From Hydractinia symbiolongicarpus (lineage: Eukaryota; Cnidaria; Hydrozoa; Anthoathecata; Hydractiniidae), in contig NC_079877.1 in NCBI RefSeq assembly GCF_029227915.1, positions 22,717,851-22,781,850 of the forward strand: a stretch of DNA of 64,000 bases, in the 5' to 3' direction. The position numbers and the translations under genes are program-made. This document shows, in pieces, positions 35,601 through 45,788 of the stretch (its first letter is position 1; the number at the start of each line of letters is the position of its first letter). A model generated the notes under the pieces. That model was not told the DNA's origin, did no database searches, and saw only the letters and a program-made list of their open reading frames with translations.

Positions 35601-36491
35601 GGAAAATTGACATTCTTCACAAAGCAAGCAGACATCATATTTTTATTCGACATAATGTGGGTATTATTACAAAATTGGACACACTTTAAGATATCCTAAA
35701 AACTTATGTCATGGAGACATGAAACGTACGATACTCTAAAATTAGTGGGAAATTTATGAAAAAATGCATTTTATCTAGCTGCCAAATCAGTACTTTATGT
35801 TAAGAATGCATGAAATACCAATGCACGAGGTATGTGGGGCAGTTTTCAGAGTGAAAATCAAGAAATTGGAACTCGAAAAATCACATAACTAGGACTTTTA
35901 TTAAATTTTATTCTTTTAATGTGGTTTCCTCTGTTGAAACAAATTTTCCGCCGGAACTGAATAAATATTTTGATACGACTAACTATCCTGCGGAAAAACA
36001 CATAAAGGTTTGGCTTTAAATGTTTTACTTATAATTCTAATATTGCGTATTAGCGATAACTTTTAAAATATGCTTTGTTAAGCCCGATCTATAATAGGCA
36101 TAAACTTGCGTGCAAAATATTTTTAAACGTTTTAATTGGTTAGTCGAATATAATTTTCTCCTTAAATATATATTTAACTTCTATTTTAATTAACAAAAGA
36201 TATAGCCATAGTCACAAGACTTGCGACTATGATGTATCCAACCAATCAGAATCTTTTATATTTTTCGCGCGCGAAATGTCCAACCTCGTGACGACTAGAA
36301 ACATGGTGTTTATTTTTCTTTCATTCTGACACTAATTTGTTTATGTTTCTTATAAAGATTTTGTTTATTTGCATATTATTATTCCGTTTATCATTTGCAA
36401 AGTTTATTGCGACAGTTACTTTTTTATTTATCCGTAATAAAGAAGACATGAAGTGTACGCATGCACCAGCAACGTGACTCGACACCACAAA

Positions 36492-39400
36492 ATGAGGTTT
36501 ACAAGAAAAGTGGTTCACCTTGGAATGTTACTCTGGTTAACCGTCAGTTGCACAAATGGTGAGTGAAGCGCTTTTTTAAAAAATAATCGACCTTTTATAA
36601 CCTTTTAACAAGGCTATATTTTTTTCTGAAGTGAAGAGGCACAAAATGAATAGTAATATTCCTACCCCATCGTTAAAAAATAGCAGCAAAATTTTTTTGC
36701 AATTTTAGGCAATAAAAATACTTTTTATCGGCTAATTTTTGGAAATAATTATTACAAATTCACTTTTTTATGAGATTATTCTAGCCAAAAAAATGAAAAT
36801 ACCGCATGTTTATATTCTCAAAAGAAAGGAAAAACAAAGTATATTTAAAAAAATAGTTAGCAGTACAAAATATCACCGAGTCAAAATTGGGTAATCGAGT
36901 AATTTGTTATACCAGTAAGATTGATCCTCACAGTAGTATAGCTAGCGAGAGGGCTAAGGCACGTTCAATATTTTCAATATCTAATTTTATTCCCTTTCAA
37001 TTCAATGGTATTTGATCTAGAATGAACCGAGTGCTTACAACCCTCGTTTGTGTACTGTCTCCCCTGTTTACTGTTGTTTTCTTTGTGTGTTTAGCAAGCA
37101 CCAACGACACGAGGCCAACTACAGTTCATGATTTGAATGGTTTGTTGGCGACATTAGGCATCGATAAAAAAGAAATTTTGGAACGCGAAAAATTATTCAA
37201 AAAATTCCGTGAAATAAACACAAAAAACATAACACATGCTAAAAGAATAGCAACCACAAGAGGTAATGTATTGATACTGTGGTCACTTTCACTAAATTTA
37301 GCGACGTTAGTAACTTCGTATCCAGATCCTAAGATTAGAAGTAAATAACGTCACCTTTGAACAAAACAAACGAAGCGCCACTTGTTTATTTTTTGCAAAG
37401 TCGATGGTAAATATTATGAGTTTCGATGGATTTTTATGGGTTGATGTAAACGTGCAAAAATGTTGTTTGCGTACTACTGACTGGTCTGTGTGAATGTCGG
37501 CAGAGATAAAAAAAACGAATAAATAAATAAATAAATAAATAAATAACTAGCAAATCAACAATACAACAAACAAACAAACAAATAAACAAACAAAGATTAA
37601 CTTCTTAAAAATAAACAACATAATTACTCATCATTACTCATATCACTCATCGTTAATTAATTTTAATTAAGTTACAATAACAATCAATAAATACCAAGAA
37701 ATAAAGAAAAATTTATCAAACCAACTTTTATTGTTTAACGGCTTTTAAGTCGGTAGAATTTTAAAATGAACCCCTTTTTTGGCTTCCGTTTTTACTACTG
37801 AGGCCAGTGAAGTACGTAACGGTACCAGTCTAGTGTGACTGTAGGGAAATTTTTAGTTGTTAAGTGTTGTAACCATAACTACTATGTTGAACAAAGTACA
37901 GAGATTATTTTTGCAAACAAGTTGTTTCATATTGATAGTTTTGGTTCAGTTGGTTTAAGCAATAATGTCTGCAACAATCGCTGGTCAACATTTTAGTGAT
38001 TTTAAATTTTGAACCAATGTTTTTATTTCTTTGTAGGAAATTCTAACTAGTCGAAATTCATAGGTGAATATTTATCATAGCACATCCGTATTTCATTCTC
38101 AACAGAGAATGTTTCACCGCGATCAGACCTCTGATCATGACGGGCGAATATAATACCACATACAAGCTTGAAATGGAATTCGCAGTACCATTTATTGTTG
38201 TTATTTGCAAACTTTCTTCTTTTAGCTCCAAAAGAACCGTTGACTGTTTCCGTACTTAGTGATAGCACCATTAAAGTTAAAATAAAGTCCATCCCTGGTG
38301 CGGACATATACAAAGTCAAAGTGAAAAACAGCATTAAGGAGAAGCTGTATATATTTAAAAATATCAATGTGAAAACTGAGGAGAAAACTGTTTTATTTCG
38401 AAACTTGAAAACTGGTTACAATTACACCTTATCTATATGTCACTTTCAAAACGGAGTCGCTGGACCGTGGTCTGTTCCAACAACAATTTATCTACGTAAG
38501 TACTTTAACTAACGCAAGTTCTTCTCCACGGTTGCTCTTATAGCATTAAATTTCTTAAAATCACCGTTGAATATACACAGGCATGAGGTATTTTTTAGCC
38601 CATTCTATTTTAAAGTATCAATCAGAAATCTAATATGCATGTTTCCTTAATGTAAATGGTGCTTTACTGTTTCAGCTGGTGGAAGACCACCTTTAAAAAT
38701 ATTCATCGACAATGTGACAGACACAGGTGTTAGAATACAATGGAAATCAGCATACGTCAGCAAAACACAAGAGAAACAAATTATTTATTTTATACAAGTT
38801 AAAGGATTGGATACACATAACAAAAATACAACATTAGAATATATAATCACGCATCCAAAAGAAGAGGTTTTTACTTCAAATGCTTTGACGGAATCTTCAA
38901 ATTATGTCGTGAAAATTAAAGCAATGCTGAAGGGCGAAAATATTACCGCGAGTTTTATTGAAAAAACATTTCAAACAAAAAAAGGTGGGATAATTTTTTA
39001 TTTTATTTTAAGTAATTTGATTGGCTGATAAAAATTTACGTCGATCAAAAGCAAAGCTAATTTTATTCTACTTTTGTTGGCGAAGTATGATCTACTAACC
39101 ATTCCATCTTTGATCTTATCTCTGGAGGAGATTCGTCTCCCACCAAAAAAAAAAAGTGGTAACTAGTACGCCTTAGCATGTCTGGCTTATTATCCATCAT
39201 CTGCATTGACGGAAGCCAAACAAATATACATTGAAATAAAGTTCCTTTCAGTTTCAATTAGAATTCGTATAAGTTGAAACATTCTTTTCAGCACCTCCAG
39301 CTGCTCCAGTCATAATAAAGATTATATTGAGAAGAAAAAATGCCCATTTAAGCTGGACTTCAATCCATGGACGAACGGACGTTAAGAAATATCAAATTCT

Positions 39401-41977
39401 CTGTGAAAGTCTTAATAACACCGAAAGGGAGATGTTTGCCGTTAATGTTTCCAAATCACGAGATCAAATTTATATCATGAAGTATTTTACAGAATGGAAT
39501 TGGTACAAAGTAAAAGTTAGAGGAATAGTAAATGGCTACAACTTGTCTTATTCGTACAGTAACTGGTCTGCATATTACACCTTTCAATTCACAGGTATTA
39601 ATACATATGTTTATCAAATTTTGTTCAAAAGTTTTAAAGATTCAGCCCTACTTGAAATGACCTTAAACTGCATCTCTTTTTGTGCTTTTTTATTTCAAAT
39701 TACAGAAATAGAGCTAAATACATTTCCTTCGATATTTGCATTTTCTTTTTAGTTATTGTAGAATATTAGCCTAGTTTAACTAAGCTTTCTTTGACAATAT
39801 CAAATTCAGTTTCTCTCAAACGAAAGCTTAGACGCAAACAAATATGTTACAGCAAATCTATAAAATTCAAATCCACCTTAAACCCCGAATTACATTCAAC
39901 CAAGGAGCATAAATCCGACGTGGTCACATCTTATCCTGTTAAATAAGACGAGAAATATTCATAGTTATATTGTTGAGTGAGGCCATTTGCGCTCAATACG
40001 AAGAATGTCCCGATATTGATCACGTTAGCAAGGAACAATAGAAGTAACTAATCAAAAAGTGCGGTTAGTATTCTGACCGCAGAAAAATCGTTTCAGACCC
40101 AGCGTTATATTTCCTACCTTAACTATTCCGATTTTCTGATGGTGAGATTATGCTGGGTTTCCTTACTAGTAGGATACTGGAAATGAGTATACATTTTTGT
40201 TCTCTGTTATATCACATATTCGTTAATGTAATTTTAGCACCGCTACAACCAATCACAAGCATACACCTGCATGAAATATCATCAGCATTCGTTATTATAA
40301 AATGGCAGTCGAGCAACAGGACAGACATTTTACGTTATCAAATGCGTTTACGTAGTCATAGTATGAACAAAATGATAAAAATAAATAAACATATAAGCAA
40401 TTTCAAACTTCATAGACTAACTCCAAATACAAGTTATGAATATCAGATTCAGATGGTAGCAAAATATGGTAGAAAAACTTTGTGGTCGCCTATAAAAAGA
40501 TTTTACACAGGTAAATCTACGCCATTGTATGTCATTTGTCATCAGAAGCAATATCTCACCACAAAATGCTTTTATGTTTAAAGCTAGCCAGTGTACAAGC
40601 CTTTCCACTTGATGTACGAAGTTTGGACATTATATAGGTCTATAATCTCGATACATAAAAGGATAAAAAAAAAATTCAAAATATTTTCTTTTAACTTAAT
40701 CTGCTGATTTAAAACTGAGGTTGAGAATTTGAAAAAATTGATTCTAGTGTGGTATTTTGGTCTGTGTGTTTTCTGCTGTTTATATATTCTATACTCACCG
40801 TTTTTATTGTACATTTACATTTTCTTGTTTTATTATTACTAATATTTTTATCCTATTTATTTCAAGGACCCATGTTGATAACACACTAATGGCCATCAAT
40901 CCAAAACATTTGTCAAATGAATAAATAAATAAATCTTGAATTACTACAACAATTTTTCAAAACGGTTTTTTCCTTTTAATCGATATTTATGTATTAAAAA
41001 AAAATAGTACGCCCAGCCTCAGATGAAATATAGACTTCCTTGTAAAAAAGTATGAAGAAAAGGAGTTCCGTTATCATAAATGAAAATAAACAAAGCTTTT
41101 AACATCCTCGTCCCCAGGGTCTTTTAGCCACTAATTACTACGTTGATCAGTTATTATGAAGCGACCATTAGGTTCATCATTAAAACAAAACGACATCAGA
41201 TCGATGTTTCCACTGACATCTTATTTTTACTTTTAGATTCCAATCACCTAGTACCAGCTCCCTCTATAGTAACAGTTACTTACACCGACATCAAAGACGT
41301 AACAGTAGTCTGGAAACGAGTTAGCAATTATTTCAAACATTACGAGTTATGTATATCTTCCGCAGATACAAAAATAGAACAATATTTCACATCAAATACT
41401 TTTTACAAATTGGATTTTTTAAAACACGATATAACATACCACGCAAAAGTGAGAGGTATTATTGTCGAAAGAAATCTTTCCCGTGTGTATGGGAAGTGGT
41501 CAAATGTGAAAATATTTTCACTAAAAAGTAAGTATAAAATACGTAACAACTTAGTTCCCACTCTCTTGGTTCCTACATGGGAATAAAGGGGAACAAGTAG
41601 TTTGCTTTCCAATTTTGCTCTCAGAAATCGAAGAAAATGACAACGTATGGATCAGAAAATTCTGACGAAGCAGGCTGGTTTATAATGAGACATTAATATA
41701 GTTAAATTTTCAAATTTCATTAAAACTTTGTCTTATTAAATCACACACACACACACACGAAGTTAGTGTGATTTGTCGGTTTACCCTTTCGTCGTAGCTG
41801 CGGTGAAACATTATCAGTGAGTATTTCACTGGATCTAAAATTCTCTAGTTTGTCGTTCGTATCAATTTATTTATTTATTTTATAGCCTTAAATCAGAAAA
41901 TGACGTCAGTAACATGGCAGATGACAGCTTCGTATTATTTAACCTTTTTAATGCTATTTTTATTAATTTATTGTTAA
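36492..41977 (+). CDS. Secreted/GPI-type protein with five fibronectin III-like domains, eight exons
   Basis: Exons: 36492-36558, 37095-37262, 38226-38495, 38676-38984, 39292-39594, 40238-40510, 41237-41527, 41886-41977. All are GT-AG, every intron is phase 1, and the total is 590 residues. Residues 1-22 are a signal peptide ('MRFTRKVVHLGMLLWLTVS'). Residues 23-78 are a charged helical stalk. Each of exons 3-7 then encodes one FN3-like domain (79-168, 169-271, 272-372, 373-463, 464-560). Most domains start with 'AP' or 'PGGRPP' and end with a W-S pair ('GPWSVP', 'SNWSAY', 'TLWSPI', 'GKWSNV') plus aromatic strands. Exon 8 ends in a hydrophobic tail ('YYLTFLMLFLLIYC') with no charged residue after it, as in a GPI-attachment signal; a short membrane anchor is the alternative. 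There are many N-glycosylation sequons. It acts at the cell surface or outside, perhaps in adhesion or ligand binding; the partner is unknown. Confidence 0.8.
37518..37592. repeat. (AAAT)n and (AAAC)n microsatellites
   Basis: A pure AAAT run (about 37518-37546) is followed by an AAAC-rich run (about 37562-37592), in the intron before the first FN3 exon. Confidence 0.85.
38113..38153 (-). repeat. Dispersed palindrome-containing repeat, copy 2
   Basis: Inverted partner of 12521-12561. It lies in an intron just before FN3 exon 3, with GATCAGAC/CTGATCATGACGGGCG. Confidence 0.65.
41105..41132 (+). repeat. Orphan MITE terminus
   Basis: CCTCGTCCCCAGGGTC followed by TTTTAGCC matches the ends of the 27067-27178 MITE. 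No partner end is seen nearby, so it is a truncated or solo end in the last long intron of the FN3 gene. Confidence 0.5.
41742..41758. repeat. (CA)n microsatellite
   Basis: Short CA run in the last intron of the FN3 gene. Confidence 0.85.
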
Positions 41978-42643
41978 TACTGTTTTTTAACCATAGTAAT
42001 TTATTTTAAAAAATACACAAAGTGCTCTTCTTTTTGATTTCTAGTGACGCACACTATATCACGTCACGACACAGCGCTGCATGGAAGGCGGTAATAAAAG
42101 TTTTAAAAACTTTCTGAATAAAGTGCCACCCTCCTGCAAGTACGCCCACTGGATAAAAATTTGATATTGGCTCCGCCTTTTAATAATTACTGTGACAACT
42201 TATAAAATGGGGCGCTTATTTCTCAAAATACGTAAACAAATGTGATGAGTAGGTACACAACCTGGAACCCAGGACCCATATAACGTTTAGCCTCTGCTGA
42301 AAACGAGAGTAGCCTGGTGTTCAATGTTGAACAAAAAGAGAAAATTTGTTTTGCTAAAGATCAAATTTTCAATGTGAATATGACAATTCGTTTCGTGTTA
42401 CTCAAAAATTTCAGTAACAAACATTTGAAAACTGCAGGATGTATTTGCACCAAATTAATTTTAGGAAAAAATATAAAAAAAATAGTGCCATCCATCTTTT
42501 AAGTACAATTCTTTTATTGGTAACAGTAAAGTCTATAATTTAAAAAGCTTAAAAAGTTTCGCTTCAAAAACCAATATCCAAAATTTTAGAAAAAATCCTG
42601 GCGTCATCGAAAATTAAAAATTAAAATTAGCGCATAAAGAATA
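41978..42643. other. Intergenic, downstream of the FN3 gene
   Basis: AT-rich. The frame at 42317-42502 has no recognisable content. An 'AACCTGGAACCCAGGACCC' stretch near 42259-42278 loosely resembles the 27067 MITE end. Confidence 0.4.
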
Positions 42644-42871
42644 CACCTTTCCCGAATTTAAATTATCGATTACATCATCTGCATGGAAACGAGGCACTTC
42701 TTAGTAAACTTTGTAAACATTAAAAATACAGCTGGTGAGTGTGATACTTTTATGCGTTGTGAATGATCTTTTATTGTGTATTTTTCTAAAGGATTGCAGG
42801 TTTTTCTTAACGAAACTACTTATAATATTTAAAAACATACTTGTCTTGTAAAAGAAGAATATGTATTTGTG

Positions 42872-43430
42872 ATGGCGAGTAGCAATCAGAAAGGTCAGCA
42901 AGAAATTTATCATAATTTAATCTATCTAGGTATATCGACCTCTCGACCTGGTAACTCTTGTTGCGTACTGTTATGCAAAAGTTCTACTCTTAATAAACCC
43001 AGAGTTAAACAGGCATTGGAATGTTTTCATTTCCATCGGATCCAAGTTTGAGAAAACAATGGGTAAGCATCATTTCAAGATATCGCAGAAGGGGAGGTAG
43101 CGATGTGTGTGTTCACAGTAAACAAGAACACAAAAGTATGCGAAGTCCACTTTGAAGTACACTGTGTAAAATTAGATTTTGGTTGTGAACGGAAAACATT
43201 AATCAATGGCTCTGTGCCATATATATTTACGTTCAAACAAAATAATACAACACAAAAAAGGAAAAGGCTGAAAAAAGAGCACTTCCAGTAGTAGTCGAAA
43301 CAGATTCTGAAAGCACATATGAAAGTTCTTCATCTGATTCTGCTGAGATCACTGAAGAACAACCTGGTTTTTTCACTCCTGATGAATTAGAAACTATCAA
43401 AACTGAGAATTCAATGTTAAGAGAAAACTA
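42872..43430 (+). pseudogene. Frameshifted THAP-domain gene in the second transposon
   Basis: It starts at the ATG at 42872 ('MASSNQKGQQEIYH') and reads the first zinc ligands ('SCCVLLC'). A frame change near 43035 leads into 'FPSDPSLRKQWVSII', the conserved THAP W block. A second change near 43110 leads into 'TKVCEVHFEV', the closing C-x2-H. A basic stretch ('TQKRKRLKKEHF') and, in another frame, an acidic serine-rich segment (about 43285-43430) follow. The gene is not translatable as one protein. This THAP domain lacks the long insertion of the one at 3744-4223, so the two elements are different families. Confidence 0.65.
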
Positions 43431-43598
43431 ATTGATGATACTATAAACGACTTTACTGAACGGCTAGGTGTAAGCATATCTTCTTGCAGTTTTAATATTC
43501 TTGGATTTATGTTACACAAACTATCATTAATTCTAGGATCATATAACGTTAGATGGATACCTTTTTGTCAGTATTACTTTTTACAGGGCTGACTATAA

Positions 43599-43829
43599 CT
43601 AAGTCTTTAAAAAAATTCTGTTTTTACTTGGAGCAAATGTAGTTGTTGATGTGAAAATGCTATCAGCAGATATGTATAGTTCATCCCTAAACTTTCTGCC
43701 ACGCTCCAAAGTCTTAATAATCGTCACACCGTGTTGTTTACCACTATTTTGTCGATGCATTTCAATTTCTTTTATCGTAAACGGTTGCATTCCCTCCATG
43801 TTTTCCCTCACGCTTTTCTTAAGTTTCAT
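43599..43829 (-). pseudogene. Minus-strand ORF fragment at the right end of the second transposon
   Basis: The fragment has 'PFTIKEIEMHRQNSGK' and 'RGRKFRDELYISADSIF'. It converges on the THAP gene, as the SAP/YqaJ gene does in the first element. I suspect it is the N-terminal part of the same sort of nuclease protein, but no nuclease motif remains, so this rests on position and weak resemblance. Confidence 0.35.
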
Positions 43830-43986
43830 CGAAGACTAATTTTATATTTTCCTTAATTTTATTAAGCACAATATCTCTCATAGTATTGTCTTCCTCGATG
43901 TTTATATGAACGCTAATAATGTTTTCCAAGATTTGCCTCGTTTTTATGCACGCAATATTTTACAAAATATAAATTCGGGAAAGGTG

Positions 43987-45788
43987 TGAGATTTTAATGA
44001 AAATTAAGATTAAGGACAATCCTCTAGAAAAATTTCGTATATTATATTTAGATGAGATCAGTAAAAGATTATCTCACAAAATTTTTTACCAAACATAAAA
44101 AATTAAAAAAATTATGTAAAACTTAAATCTTCAAAAATTTTCATAGAGATTCAAGTTACTTCCAAAGTTCATAGAACATATAGCAGCTAGCCTGTAGAGA
44201 TATAAACATAGGTAGGTAAACAATTTAATATGTACAGGTAGGTGTTCCACGTGTTTCTGGTATTATTCGGATGCAAAAAATTTTACTGCCACCACAGAAG
44301 TTTGTATATCATTTCTTGGAAATCCTGTTAACTTATCTAAACTAATTGAAGAAATAGGTCGGGAAAACAGGGCGCCTATTGATAGCAAACAGGGCACCTA
44401 TTGATAGCCATGTTAAAAGGGGTTTACCTTTAAAAACAGAGTTATGTAAAATAGTTAGCTATTAGTACATGACATGATATAAATCATTGGCAGCCAACTA
44501 GCTATACATTCAGTAATATGTGTTAACCTTTCCCACAGTACGAAAAAGCTACAGAAATTTCCCTTTAGAGCGTCAGTTATCATCGTCTGGTAGCTAGCTA
44601 GTTACCGCAGCAACAGTGTGCCCCGTCATCAACAAAATATTGCAACCGTGTTTACCTCATTCCCTTCTTCTTTAAAGGCTTAATTACATTTAGAACTATT
44701 ACAACCCAAGTAGTTTTTTACGATGCCATATCCCACAAAATATGTACAAGAATGTATGTAGAATACACGGCCCAAACAGGCCTAAAAGTAAAAACAAAAA
44801 AACCTGTACATAACAAGTTACAAAGAAGTCATCTGAAAATTCGCGGCATCTACGACGTATTGTCGAAAAGTCAGAAATAAAGTTTCTAATTAGCAGAACC
44901 AAAGTTCTGGTAATTAGAATCGGAAGAAACCGTGCATGCGCACTAAGCAACGGAGAAAAACTATTTAAAATTCGACAGGACATTCGTTTTGCTTTGCACC
45001 AAGCCATCGATTATTAATTGAAGATAATATATGTATTAACAAAGATTCAGCCTTGCACGGACAGTTACAAGAGGAGAATTGTGAGAACGGTTGTATGTCA
45101 TTACATTTAGAGGAATTTATTTATTGATTTTTCACGTATGGTCCATATATACCACAGTCGTATTCTTAAATTCCTTTTGAAAATCCTAATCACCTGAGCA
45201 CTACCATTAGCAAAATGCTTTGCCACATTTTTTCAAAAATGCGCGTCGTTCGTTTTTTATTTAAAAACTCGGGAAAAAAATTTTTTTGCTTGCTTTTTTA
45301 AGCGTTAACCCGTCTCTTTTATACATAAAATATACATTACAGTATCCTTAATCTTGGACTTCAGTTCAATATTAATTACTTGTTGATGAGCCATTTATCA
45401 TGAAAACGTTAAGTCGAATTTTTCCAACATCGGACACATATTTGCACCCTTTCTGATGGCCCCAATTAACGGATCTCTACTGTATCATATTATCAAAATT
45501 TCGGATGAATTTGGATGTATGCAAACTGATACAAGTCAAGAACAAACGAATCAGAACTTCATGAAAGATTGCTTTGTTATGCACAAATAGTTTAAGCTTC
45601 TTTATAAAATGAGACACCATCTAATTTTAGAACCCGCATCCCCGCGCGGGTGGCCTTTGGAAAAGTAAGTGAAAAACAATTGTAAATATAATATTGCTCA
45701 GTTTATATATTTTCCACATATCATATTGCTCAGTTTAACTTCCTTTTTATTCACAGCGACGTAATAATACTTGAAAAATGTCTGATGT
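43987..45788. other. Intergenic, with one hypothetical small frame
   Basis: It includes a 20-bp local duplication near 44372-44412 (CACCTATTGATAGC / CGCCTATTGATAGC) and a GC-rich hairpin near 45632-45652 (ACCCGC...GCGGGT). A 102-codon frame (44699-45007) is described separately. Confidence 0.4.
44699..45007 (-). CDS. Hypothetical small hydrophobic protein, doubtful
   Basis: An ATG frame of 102 codons. The C-terminal half is strongly hydrophobic ('YVQVFLFLLLGLFGPCIL'), followed by 'HRKK', suggesting one or two membrane helices. I recognise no family. An ETS-like CGGAAG and an NRF1-like GCATGCGCA sit inside the frame (about 44920-44943), which would favour a promoter over coding sequence. Confidence 0.2.
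   Translation of the reverse strand: MAWCKAKRMSCRILNSFSPLLSAHARFLPILITRTLVLLIRNFISDFSTIRRRCREFSDDFFVTCYVQVFLFLLLGLFGPCILHTFLYIFCGIWHRKKLLGL

Larger units (their letters stand above)
24903..36491. other. 11.6-kb interval without a supportable gene
   Basis: The open frames here are short (under 100 codons), overlap on both strands and show no family signature. Supported contents are a 112-bp MITE (27067-27178), a perfect hairpin (27853-27876), a tRNA-like B-box segment (29800-29865), a possible MITE (32991-33180) and a 115-bp tandem repeat (35263-35600). A 97-codon ATG frame at 31622-31915 is the longest. It is unrecognised. Confidence 0.45.
42644..43986. mobile_element. Second THAP transposon, internally deleted and decayed
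   Basis: The left end ACACCTTTCCCGAATTTA (42643-42660) is repeated inverted and identical at 43970-43987. A further stretch of similarity (CATGGAAACGAGGCA against CATAAAAACGAGGCA) makes the TIR about 60 bp, imperfect. Termini are CACC...GGTG, as in the 3611-5757 element. The left flank is TA but the right is TG, so no target duplication is proven. As in the first element, a THAP gene lies at the left on the plus strand and a minus-strand frame lies at the right. At 1.34 kb it is too short for a full set of proteins. Confidence 0.7.

Noticed and set aside
37523-37592. CRISPR-like regular repeats
   Set aside because: Simple AAAT/AAAC microsatellites with no spacers; the genome is eukaryotic.
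38047-38367. 106-codon minus-strand frame over FN3 exon 3
   Set aside because: Antisense to a well-supported exon and spans the dispersed palindromic repeat.
39063-39257. 64-codon minus-strand frame in the FN3 gene intron
   Set aside because: Contains an A/T homopolymer and no recognisable family; possibly a transposon scrap.
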